From NCBI GenBank assembly GCA_023261465.1, contig JAHFOW010000094.1, forward strand, positions 1-9,740: a stretch of DNA of 9,740 nt, given 5' to 3'. Positions 1 through 6,076 of this stretch are shown here, piece after piece; within the stretch, counting starts at the first letter, position 1, and every line of letters begins with the position of its first letter. The stretch comes from Planctomycetota bacterium. Lineage in GTDB: Bacteria > Planctomycetota > Brocadiia > Brocadiales > Brocadiaceae. Position numbers and translations under genes: made by a program. A model generated the notes under the pieces. That model was not told the DNA's origin and searched no databases. It saw only the letters and a list, made by a program, of their open reading frames with translations.

Positions 1-477
1 TCAACGGTGATTATCTCGCCTGCATCAGCGAAGTCCCCATCCCCATTCGCGTCATGGGCATACTTGAGGTTGCCGAGTCCTTCATCAAGATACGATATAG
101 CCGGGTTGCCCGATGCATCAAAGGCAAGGGAGGTGTACAAGCCCACGTCCCCTGCGGAGTCAACGGTGATTATCTCGCCTGCATCAGCGAAGTCCCCATC
201 CCCGTTTGCGTCATGGGCATACTTGAGGTCGAAGTTGGTTACATCCCAATACGATATAGCCGGGTTGCCCGATGCATCAAAGGCAAGGGAGGTGTACCAG
301 CCCTTGCTACCTACAGAGTCAACGGTGATTATCTCGCCTGCATCAGCGAAGTCCCCATCCCCATTTACGTCATGGGCATACTTAAGGTCGCTGTTGGTTA
401 CATCCCTATACGATATAGCCGGTCTGCCTGATGCGTCAAAGGCAAAGGAGGTGAACCAGCCCACGTCCCCTGCGGAG
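1..477 (-). repeat. Three tandem 159-bp coding repeats
   Basis: The motif TCAACGGTGATTATCTCGCC begins at 1, 160 and 319, and its diverged start recurs at 478, giving an exact 159-bp period (53 codons). The units are almost identical at DNA level. Differences cluster at the residues after AISY: LDEGLGN, WDVTNFD and RDVTNSD in the three units. This points to recent duplication or gene conversion, and the array probably continues beyond position 1. Confidence 0.95.
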
Positions 478-623
478 TCAACGGGCAGTATCTGCCACTC
501 TGCCATTGCCTGTTTGCACAGGCAGGTGGCGGCATTTATCAGGCAGAGAGAAAAGAACGCCAGGGCAAAGAAAGATGTGGTTTTACGTAGGTATTTATGT
601 ATGTAATTCCAATGTTTCATCAT
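1..623 (-). CDS. Secreted 53-residue tandem-repeat protein (partial, 3' end outside window)
   Basis: This open frame starts at ATG 623-621 and runs off the left edge, so 207 codons are visible with no stop. The start is supported by AAGGAG at 631-636, 7 nt upstream; a second ATG follows immediately at 620. The N-terminus is a signal peptide: basic residues (K3, K10, R13, K14), a hydrophobic stretch of roughly residues 17-31, and an AMA site before EWQ near residue 41, so export is expected. The mature part is three nearly identical 53-residue units of the form VDS-GxxGxYTSLAFDASGNPAISYxD, then LKYAHDANGDGDFADAGEIIT. The DANGDGDFADAGE segment resembles an EF-hand/dockerin-type calcium loop (D1, N3, D5, G6, hydrophobic 8). 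Similar repeats occur in large extracellular proteins of Brocadiales, from memory. The unit may be a beta-propeller-like blade; that is inference, and no function is known. Long plus-strand frames here are antisense artefacts of the repeats. Confidence 0.85.
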   Translation of the reverse strand, partial: MMKHWNYIHKYLRKTTSFFALAFFSLCLINAATCLCKQAMAEWQILPVDSAGDVGWFTSFAFDASGRPAISYRDVTNSDLKYAHDVNGDGDFADAGEIITVDSVGSKGWYTSLAFDASGNPAISYWDVTNFDLKYAHDANGDGDFADAGEIITVDSAGDVGLYTSLAFDASGNPAISYLDEGLGNLKYAHDANGDGDFADAGEIITV

Positions 624-630
624 AATGTGT

Positions 631-636
631 CTCCTT
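631..636 (-). promoter_or_regulatory. Ribosome binding site of the repeat protein
   Basis: CTCCTT on the plus strand reads AAGGAG on the minus strand, 7 nt before ATG 623. It is one of the few strong Shine-Dalgarno sites in the window and fixes the start of a gene that would otherwise be hidden by its antisense frames. Confidence 0.8.
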
Positions 637-662
637 TCTTAAATGGTGATGGTTAACGTAAG

Positions 663-688
663 GTTGGGTGAATCGAAGCGCACCCAAC
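663..688. repeat. Short inverted repeat (hairpin) in the leader of the repeat protein
   Basis: GTTGGGTG (663-670) and CACCCAAC (681-688) form an 8-bp perfect stem around a 10-nt loop. It lies 26 nt upstream of the ribosome binding site at 631-636. It has no T-tract on either side, so it is unlikely to be a terminator. It could be a REP-like dispersed element or an mRNA leader structure; nothing here decides between them. Confidence 0.5.
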
Positions 689-719
689 AACCCGATTAAG
701 TTTATCGTAACAGTTCAGC

Positions 720-835
720 CTAAGTTGAGAGTCTTTTAACTTCTTCTGCTAAGCAAATATCAAAACCCCCGTCTTTTGCTTTGTGAAGTAATTCAGCAGA
801 AACACCCGTTTTAGCAAGAAAAGGAAAGGAAGAAA
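720..835 (-). pseudogene. Possible 3' remnant of a disrupted gene
   Basis: About 38 codons stay open on the minus strand and end in TAG at 722-720. The translation has normal soluble-protein composition and includes AKTGVSAELLHKAKDGG and then FDICLAEEVKRLST. There is no ATG and no ribosome binding site. The frame begins at the boundary of the RAYT element at 836, as if its upstream part had been displaced or lost. I do not recognise the family. A chance open frame of this length is possible. Confidence 0.25.
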
Positions 836-1469
836 GGGGTCAAAGGGTCACACCTTGATTAGTGATTTAATATGTTCTAATCGTTTATTCATTTCATCTT
901 CTTCGGATATCTTTGATTTCATAATAGTTACTCGCCGACTTATGGAAGAATAACCAATACCAAACAAATTACCGATTTCCTGATTATTATACCAACCGGT
1001 ACTCCATAAAAGATAGATTAATAAATCACGATTTAGCTTATTTGAATCGCTTATCCTGGCGGATTGTAAGAAATCATTTATATTGCATCAGGTATTCATC
1101 ATTTTCAACAAGAAAGTTTTTAAATCGTCCTTGAAAAAGGTGACCAATTCGACGGTGTTTTATATTATACCGGCGTGTGTACGTAGTTCCAAACCATTGC
1201 ATGCTTTGAGAAATATTGGGCTTATTGGTTTTGAGGAGTAAATGATAATGGTTATCCATGAGAATATATGCGTACACTTCAACCTCAAACCTTTCCGACA
1301 TTTTTCCCAAGATATCCAGAAACGAAATACGGTCGTCATTGTCATGAAAAATATTCCTTCGCTCATTTCCTCGTGATAAGATGTGATAGTAAGCCCCTTC
1401 AAATTCTATGCGCCATTGTCTTGTCATGGCAAATAAGCTAGCACATTTACCTTTTATTGTCATGACCCC
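836..1469. mobile_element. RAYT element remnant bounded by GGGGTCA inverted repeat
   Basis: GGGGTCA at 836-842 and its complement TGACCCC at 1463-1469 flank the broken transposase. The left copy is followed by a second GGGTCA (845-850), which overlaps the transposase stop codon. GGGGTC-type ends are common next to RAYT genes, from memory. No clear target duplication is visible outside the repeats, so the element's limits are tentative. Confidence 0.45.
848..1463 (-). pseudogene. REP-associated tyrosine transposase (RAYT, Y1_Tnp family), internally deleted
   Basis: The frame opening at 1463 (more likely start MTRQWRIEFEG at 1427, which matches family N-termini) matches the N-terminal half of IS200-like RAYT proteins. 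It has WRIEFEGAYYHILSRGNERR, the HUH motif in MDNHYHLLLK, and GHLFQGRFKNFLVENDEYL. It stops at TGA 1076-1074. A second minus-strand frame, shifted by one base and covering about 1087-848, encodes the family's C-terminus: SDSNKLNRDLLIYLLW, then the helix-turn-helix NQEIGNLFGIGYSSISRRV, ending at TGA 850-848. The middle of the family, beginning with the YIHxNP segment thought to carry the catalytic tyrosine, is missing. The gene therefore appears inactivated by an internal deletion that also shifted the frame. Intact relatives are about 300 residues, from memory. Transposition activity is not expected. Confidence 0.85.
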
Positions 1470-1504
1470 TCTACTATGTTAATAAAATTACACGGCATTC
1501 TTTG

Positions 1505-1525
1505 ATCTTCTGTTTTGTAGAAGAT
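1505..1525. repeat. Perfect 7-bp hairpin between the RAYT remnant and the large gene
   Basis: ATCTTCT (1505-1511) and AGAAGAT (1519-1525) enclose the loop GTTTTGT. There is no T-run after the stem on either strand, so it is not a typical intrinsic terminator. The rest of 1470-1748 shows no convincing gene except the small frame at 1632-1715. Confidence 0.4.
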
Positions 1526-1631
1526 GAAAGATGCTGTGACTGAACAGGAAAAAAACATCTCAACAATAAAGATTTTCAAGAGACCTGTTTATCCTATCCA
1601 TTTAAACACATATTTTTCATCGGATTTAATT

Positions 1632-1715
1632 TCATATTTCTTCAGAGATGGCATACCTCAGATCGCTCCTACAGAGCTTTCGATAGTCTGCTTTTGGTAT
1701 TGTGATATCAGACAT
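1632..1715 (-). CDS. Possible 27-codon small ORF downstream of the DUF4175-type gene
   Basis: ATG at 1715-1713 is preceded by GAGGG (1721-1725 on the plus strand reads CCCTC) at 5-nt spacing. The ORF lies only 33 nt beyond the stop of the large gene on the same strand. The product begins MSDITIPKADYRKLCRSDL and ends at TGA 1634-1632. The IPKxxYxKL pattern is reminiscent of the N-terminus of short antitoxin-like proteins, so this may be the start of a decayed gene rather than a complete peptide. No homologue is recognised with confidence. Confidence 0.25.
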   Translation of the reverse strand: MSDITIPKADYRKLCRSDLRYAISEEI

Positions 1716-1748
1716 AATTTCCCTCTCGTAAATCGTGAATCAAAACCC

Positions 1749-4700
1749 TTAATCTACCAATCTCTGATAATAGTCCTTATTCAGATCCTTATATTTTTCA
1801 GGCAGTCCCTGTTTTAAGGCATCAAGAATGTCCTGTCTGAATTCTTTCGGTACTTTGTACGCCTCTTCGGAAGGTATCTCGACCTTTTCTGTAGAAGCGC
1901 CAAATTGTCCCTCCATGCCCTTCCCACGGAACGGCATGGGCATCGGCATGGGTATGCCGCCGCCCTTCATCCCCTGCTCAATATGGTCTTTTGCCATACC
2001 CACTCCCTTTTTTGCCTCGGCGAGGCGGTAGAGTGATTCCCGTTCGTCTAAAACAGCGCCAGGCGCATTACCCTTTTCCAATTTCTGCTTTGCCCCCCCC
2101 ATAGACTTTGACGCCATGTCAAGTTCCCTGTTTGCCTTTCTATCCATAAATGGGTTTTGCCGGGAAAGTTCGTCAGCCATATCCGTGGTTTTGTCGGTCT
2201 CTTCCTGGAGTTCCTGTTGTTTTTTCGCATATTGCTGCAAGGCTTCCTGTTCTTCCTGCGTCATACCGGCCGTCTGCTGGCTTTCGAGAAACTGCATCAT
2301 GGCCTCGAGGTCTTTAACAATCTGTTGATTGAGTTGGGTAGCATCGTCAACCTTGTCCGGCACTTCACGGTCTTTTTTAGATACGTCTTCTTTTTTAGCC
2401 ATCCTTTTTTGTTCCAGGGAGCGCTGCATACGATTGTTCCACTGATTTAAGTTGCGTAATAATTCTTTCGCCAGATTCATAGACTCTTTTACATCCCACC
2501 CCTTCACCATCTCTTCCAGATGAGAGAGTGTCTCTTCTGCCTGCGGGAGTTCCCGTGACATGTAAAGCAAGTCCCTCTGCATCGGGTCTTTGTTGATTTC
2601 CCTGTTCAGTTCTGCATTTTTCCTTGCCGTTTCAGTAATGTCTTCGAAATCTTCCCGGACCGGGGCAGCGTCCGGTTCTTCCTCGCCGCCAAACAATTCA
2701 CTGAAGCGGTCTACCGGCAGCCCCCCTTGCTCAGATATACGTTTTAAATCACGATTCACCTGGAGGTATTTTTGTAACAACTCGTTTTTTGCCAGTATAT
2801 CCTTTGCGCCGGAAATATCCTTTTTGATGCCCTCGACCCGCTCTCCCTGTTTTTCAAAGAACGACTTAAAAGCCTCGTTGGTTGAATCGGCGGTACGTTT
2901 TTGGGCGTCCTTTTTCAGTTTCTCGGTATTTTCCGTAAGTTCTCTCTCCTGGTTTTCCAGTTCCGATATTTTATTCATCAACTTGTCCATGTCCTTGAGC
3001 ATGTTGTTATATGATGAATCGGCAAACTTTTCCGCAGAAGACTTCATCTGGTTCATCATGGACTGCAATGCGCTGAGCAGTTTCTGCGCCGCCTGGAGGG
3101 CCGCGTCCATGTCGCCTTTTTCGAAGGCTTCCTTCATGGCGTTCATCTCCTTCATAATGTCGTTCTGCTCAATATTTTTCAGGGCATCTGCATTTAAGAA
3201 TTCATCCATGTGCTCAGACTGTGCCATCTTCATAAGCTTCTCCATCATTTGCTGGATGGTGTCTTCTACCCGCTTGAGTTCGGCAAGCGCCTTCTCGTTG
3301 AGTTGGGAATCCTCGCCCTGACGCAATTTTTCAAGCAACTTTTCGATGTTTTGCTGGGATTGGATGAGATTTTTCCCTGTATCAAGGACGTCATCGAGCT
3401 TTTGTTTCTGGATCAATTCGTTCAGGAATATGATGATATTTTCAACCTCAACAACCTCTTCATCCTGGACTTTCTGCAATTCTTTTAAGACGGGAAATGG
3501 AACATTATTATCGGCTATGTTTACGGTGAAATTTCTCACGGCATTCCGCTTCTTTTCGGTAACGTCACGGAACTTGTTTTTCAGGTTTTCCAGTGAGTAA
3601 TAGATGCTGTAATTCGCCATGGTATCTTCCTGCATACCCACCAGTATATCGGTAAACAGGCGGATAATCCCATCAACACGTCCGTAAATAGCCTCCTGGG
3701 TCATCACCAGATAATCTTTCGACGTGCACTTTTCATCATCGGCCCTTTTCGTTAAATCATCCGATAACATCAGGAGCATTTCATGGAGGAGTTCCTCTTG
3801 AAGTTGAATCAATTCCAGGTGTTTTTTCTTCGAACTATATACCTCAAGATAGTATGTTTTAGATGCGCTTACCTTCGGACCTGATATCGTGTCGTTGTCC
3901 TTTACTTCTATATGGTACGCAATTTTATCGTCCGGCTGGAGACCCAGCTCGCTTAACGACCATCCATACGTCCCGCTATACTGATTCTGTTTTTTACTCA
4001 ATGTCATAAGCGACTTGACCTTTTTTTCATTCCCCTGCTCAAACATGAGGGCAATTTCGCTTATACTGAAGTCGTCTTTTGCCGTATAGTTAAGCTCTAC
4101 CGTATCCTTTTCATGCACCGTCATATCCTTTGCCGGGGCATTGATAATTATCTCGGGATACTGGTCTGTATCGAGTTGAATGGTGTGAGGCGTGGTATCC
4201 TTAAAAATCCTTCCCTGTGGGTCTACCGTTTCAAACAAATATGTTCCACCTTCAAGCGCCGATAAAGCGCCCTTCATGGTTTTCCCGTTTTCCAGCGTGA
4301 AAGGAATTCTGGTTGAATCGTTCAGGATAATCCCGGCGGACGACAGTATATGGTCACTCATGGCAGTTACCTGCACCTCACTCCCCTTTAGTGCCTTAAT
4401 ATCACCATTTGTATTATAGACAGTTCTTGATTGCAAACCCGAATAGAGCGGGTATCGGTAAGTAATCGTGATGTCTCCAATAAGAGGACCGCCAGCCATA
4501 CCCCCCCTTCCACTCATACCTTTTTCATAGCTCAGATAACTTAGGAAGAGCGGCAAATTTTCGTGGAGAAATGAACGATTGAATGCGCACACCATACCAA
4601 AAGTAAATACGGAGACAATCAGGATCGCATAGCTTAAGCGGGAGAACCTTTTGTCAACGACGTCGTTAAGGTCAAGATACCTGAGTTTGTCCGCCGTATT

Positions 4701-5180
4701 TTTTACCAGCAGGGAGATCATTTCCGGAGAATAGTTTGAAGGTTTCCCACGGGCAGTCTCCCTCGTCAACTGGATGGAGTTGATGACGGCATTATTTAAT
4801 GACGGATACTCCTGTTCGACGAGAAGGGCTATTTTTTCTCTATTTATCGTGAGTAGGGGGAATACCAGGCGCTTTAAAAAGATAAAGGATAATAAAATGA
4901 GACTGCCGATAAAAAAGAAAATAAGACCAATGGGAAATCGTGCAAAGGCATGAATACCCACTGCGCCTAAAATAACCAGGAGAAGGCTTGCGGCAAACAA
5001 TAAGGCAGCGCTCCCGCACAATCTGTTTATAACAACGCTTTTGAAGACAGTTTTTAACGATGACTGTATGACATGCTGGCTATCGGGAGACTTGACGTCT
5101 CTGAAATTCATAAGCGTTATACAATCAACGACATTGCCAATAGTTTCGCTTAATTTTGAAAATAGTTCCTGTATCTTCAT
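1749..5180 (-). CDS. DUF4175-type membrane-anchored coiled-coil protein, 1143 residues
   Basis: Three hydrophobic segments lie at roughly residues 55-78, 82-103 and 184-202. Two beta-rich, Ig-like stretches follow, about 230-335 (GDITITYRYPLYSG) and 341-448 (YPEIIINAPAKDMTVHEKDT). From about 452 to 1060 the protein is charged and rich in E, K, Q, L and M, as expected for a long coiled coil. A PMPMPMPF linker precedes a conserved-looking C-terminus (FRQDILDALKQGLPEKYKDL, then YYQRL). This architecture matches large DUF4175-like proteins of Planctomycetota and Bacteroidota. Those genes often sit beside MoxR-type AAA ATPase, DUF58 and VWA (Bat-like) genes, but none is visible here. An envelope role is inferred from the topology. 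The ATG at 5180 has no clear Shine-Dalgarno. The gene diverges from nikR and contains a run of eight G on the coding strand (2093-2100). Confidence 0.8.
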   Translation of the reverse strand: MKIQELFSKLSETIGNVVDCITLMNFRDVKSPDSQHVIQSSLKTVFKSVVINRLCGSAALLFAASLLLVILGAVGIHAFARFPIGLIFFFIGSLILLSFIFLKRLVFPLLTINREKIALLVEQEYPSLNNAVINSIQLTRETARGKPSNYSPEMISLLVKNTADKLRYLDLNDVVDKRFSRLSYAILIVSVFTFGMVCAFNRSFLHENLPLFLSYLSYEKGMSGRGGMAGGPLIGDITITYRYPLYSGLQSRTVYNTNGDIKALKGSEVQVTAMSDHILSSAGIILNDSTRIPFTLENGKTMKGALSALEGGTYLFETVDPQGRIFKDTTPHTIQLDTDQYPEIIINAPAKDMTVHEKDTVELNYTAKDDFSISEIALMFEQGNEKKVKSLMTLSKKQNQYSGTYGWSLSELGLQPDDKIAYHIEVKDNDTISGPKVSASKTYYLEVYSSKKKHLELIQLQEELLHEMLLMLSDDLTKRADDEKCTSKDYLVMTQEAIYGRVDGIIRLFTDILVGMQEDTMANYSIYYSLENLKNKFRDVTEKKRNAVRNFTVNIADNNVPFPVLKELQKVQDEEVVEVENIIIFLNELIQKQKLDDVLDTGKNLIQSQQNIEKLLEKLRQGEDSQLNEKALAELKRVEDTIQQMMEKLMKMAQSEHMDEFLNADALKNIEQNDIMKEMNAMKEAFEKGDMDAALQAAQKLLSALQSMMNQMKSSAEKFADSSYNNMLKDMDKLMNKISELENQERELTENTEKLKKDAQKRTADSTNEAFKSFFEKQGERVEGIKKDISGAKDILAKNELLQKYLQVNRDLKRISEQGGLPVDRFSELFGGEEEPDAAPVREDFEDITETARKNAELNREINKDPMQRDLLYMSRELPQAEETLSHLEEMVKGWDVKESMNLAKELLRNLNQWNNRMQRSLEQKRMAKKEDVSKKDREVPDKVDDATQLNQQIVKDLEAMMQFLESQQTAGMTQEEQEALQQYAKKQQELQEETDKTTDMADELSRQNPFMDRKANRELDMASKSMGGAKQKLEKGNAPGAVLDERESLYRLAEAKKGVGMAKDHIEQGMKGGGIPMPMPMPFRGKGMEGQFGASTEKVEIPSEEAYKVPKEFRQDILDALKQGLPEKYKDLNKDYYQRLVD

Positions 5181-5242
5181 AAATGAGATTTTATCGAAGG
5201 GAAGCGCGTAATTCTTTTAAACGCTCATTAACTTTAAACCAG

Positions 5243-5325
5243 TCCCCATTAACAAAGGGGGAGACAGGGGGTTGTAGTTTTTCGGCGCTATTTTACAACC
5301 CCCCAACCCCCTTTTCTAAGGGGGA
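5243..5325. repeat. Imperfect palindromic intergenic repeat (MITE-like)
   Basis: The left arm (5243-5276) runs TCCCCATTAACAAAGGGGGA and on to GGGGGTTGTA. The right arm (5294-5325) is TACAACCCCCCAACCCCC and on to CTAAGGGGGA. Each arm contains its own small inverted repeat (TCCCC with GGGGGA), and the two arms mirror each other around a 17-nt centre. The layout fits a small non-autonomous palindromic element of a kind widespread between bacterial genes. There is no coding capacity. It sits about 60 bp upstream of the large minus-strand gene, so it could affect that gene's transcript leader. Confidence 0.7.
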
Positions 5326-5408
5326 TTTTATGCCACCCTGAAACCCGCATAAATAAATTGAAAATTCCATATACAATCAACTTTAAGGTTATGCCCTGAG
5401 ACAATATT

Positions 5409-5431
5409 TGTCAAACAAAATTTTGTTGACA
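5409..5431. promoter_or_regulatory. AT-rich palindrome overlapping the nikR -35 box
   Basis: AACAAAATTTTGTT (5414-5427) is a perfect 14-bp palindrome. It extends to TGTC/GACA on both sides if one A (5413) is bulged. Its right half overlaps TTGACA of the proposed promoter, the position expected for a repressor site. It does not look like known NikR half-sites, so the bound protein, if any, is unknown. Confidence 0.4.
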
Positions 5432-5453
5432 TTATCGGCATTCGTGCTATTAT
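5426..5453 (+). promoter_or_regulatory. Sigma70-type promoter upstream of nikR
   Basis: TTGACA (5426-5431), a 16-bp spacer and TATTAT (5448-5453) with an extended TGC just before it make a strong consensus match. Transcription would begin near 5460, leaving a leader of about 110 nt before nikR that includes the hairpin at 5495-5557. Confidence 0.55.
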
Positions 5454-5494
5454 TCGGAAAAATGTAATATTTTATTAATTCTTTATAATTTCAT

Positions 5495-5557
5495 GCCACC
5501 ATGACACAAAGCCCTAAAGAAATTTCCTGGTGTCTTCGTGATTTTGTGGCTTTTTTT
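5495..5557 (+). terminator. Terminator-like hairpin or dispersed repeat in the nikR leader
   Basis: GCCAC (5495-5499) pairs with GTGGC (5546-5550), and GACAC (5503-5507) with GTGTC (5530-5534). Seven T follow directly (5551-5557). The internal loop is asymmetric (3 and 11 nt), so stability is uncertain. The wording (GTGTCTTCGTGATTTTGTGG) resembles a degenerate intergenic repeat seen in many environmental bacteria, from memory. Because it lies between the proposed promoter and nikR, it could act as an attenuator or simply be an inserted repeat. Confidence 0.4.
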
Positions 5558-5569
5558 AAATATTAAACT

Positions 5570-5986
5570 ATGTCAAACTTGGTAAGATTTGGGGTTTCAT
5601 TAGAAAAGGAACTGCTCGAACGGTTTGACGAGCATATACAAGGGAAAAAATACACCAACCGCTCTGAGGCCATTCGTGATATGATCCGTGACGAGCTGGT
5701 AAAAAAAGAGTGGCTGGAAGGCAAGGAGGTCACCGGTTCAATCACCCTTGTTTATAATCATCACAAAAGGGAATTGACCAATTTCCTGATCGATATCCAG
5801 CATGATTATCACCATATCATTCTTTCTACGCAGCATATTCATTTAGATGAGGATAATTGCCTGGAAATAATCGTAATGAAAGGTAAACCAAAAGAAATTG
5901 AAGAATTGTATGGAAAACTAAAATCTGCAAAAGGGGTAAAACACGGGGGATTTGCCATGACTACAACGGGGAAGGAAATAACCTGA
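5570..5986 (+). CDS. nikR: Nickel-responsive transcriptional regulator NikR
   Basis: The 138-residue length and layout match NikR. An N-terminal ribbon-helix-helix DNA-binding domain (LVRFGVSLEKELLERFD, residues 4-20, then YTNRSEAIRDMIRDEL, 28-43) is followed by an ACT-like ligand-binding domain. The high-affinity Ni(II) ligands of E. coli NikR (H76, H87, H89, C95) correspond to H78, H89, H91 and C97 here, within DYHHIILSTQHIHLDEDNC. All four are present, so nickel sensing should be intact. NikR is a tetramer that binds paired half-sites when loaded with nickel and represses, or in some species activates, nickel uptake genes. The ATG at 5570 gives the expected N-terminus, though no Shine-Dalgarno is visible. 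The TonB receptor begins 90 bp downstream, making it the likely target. Confidence 0.95.
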   Translation: MSNLVRFGVSLEKELLERFDEHIQGKKYTNRSEAIRDMIRDELVKKEWLEGKEVTGSITLVYNHHKRELTNFLIDIQHDYHHIILSTQHIHLDEDNCLEIIVMKGKPKEIEELYGKLKSAKGVKHGGFAMTTTGKEIT

Positions 5987-6015
5987 AGAGATATTTATTC
6001 TTTTTTTTGTTTTTA

Positions 6016-6045
6016 GTGGTAGCACGATATTTATTATTGTAATAC
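6016..6045. promoter_or_regulatory. Candidate NikR operator 1 (GTGGTA-N18-TAATAC)
   Basis: This interrupted imperfect inverted repeat lies between nikR and the receptor. The same region holds a longer-spaced perfect pair, AGTGGTA (6015-6021) and TACCACT (6043-6049). The half-sites resemble NikR half-sites (E. coli GTATGA), but the 18-bp gap differs from the 16 bp known in E. coli. The assignment rests on position and resemblance only. Confidence 0.35.
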
Positions 6046-6062
6046 CACTTCGGCGGTTTTTT
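6041..6062 (+). terminator. Probable weak intrinsic terminator after nikR
   Basis: ACCAC-TTCG-GCGGT (6044-6057) folds with a C(UUCG)G tetraloop, one A-C mismatch and two further outer A-T pairs. It runs into six T (6057-6062). It lies 55 nt past the nikR stop. The stem shares bases with the candidate operator, so the two roles may be linked or one may be false. Confidence 0.45.
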
Positions 6063-6076
6063 AAGTAATGATGTAA

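Noticed and set aside
1..477. CRISPR array
   Set aside because: The period is 159 bp without unique spacers and the units are translated in frame; this is a coding tandem repeat.
7..606. Long plus-strand frames over the 159-bp repeats (7-606 and 54-431)
   Set aside because: The minus strand has a signal peptide, a strong ribosome site and a sensible repeat protein; the plus-strand frames stay open only because the repeat length is a multiple of three.
1524..1817. 97-residue plus-strand frame
   Set aside because: It overlaps the 3' end of the well-supported minus-strand gene, has no ribosome site and resembles no family I know.
2590..3321. 243-residue plus-strand frame rich in Ser and Phe
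   Set aside because: It is the antisense of the coiled-coil region; Ser/Phe richness mirrors Glu/Lys codons on the true strand.
6015..6049. Perfect AGTGGTA-N21-TACCACT as the NikR operator
   Set aside because: The 28-bp offset between half-sites does not fit any NikR site geometry I know; the overlapping N18 pairing, though imperfect, is closer, so only that was listed as the candidate.
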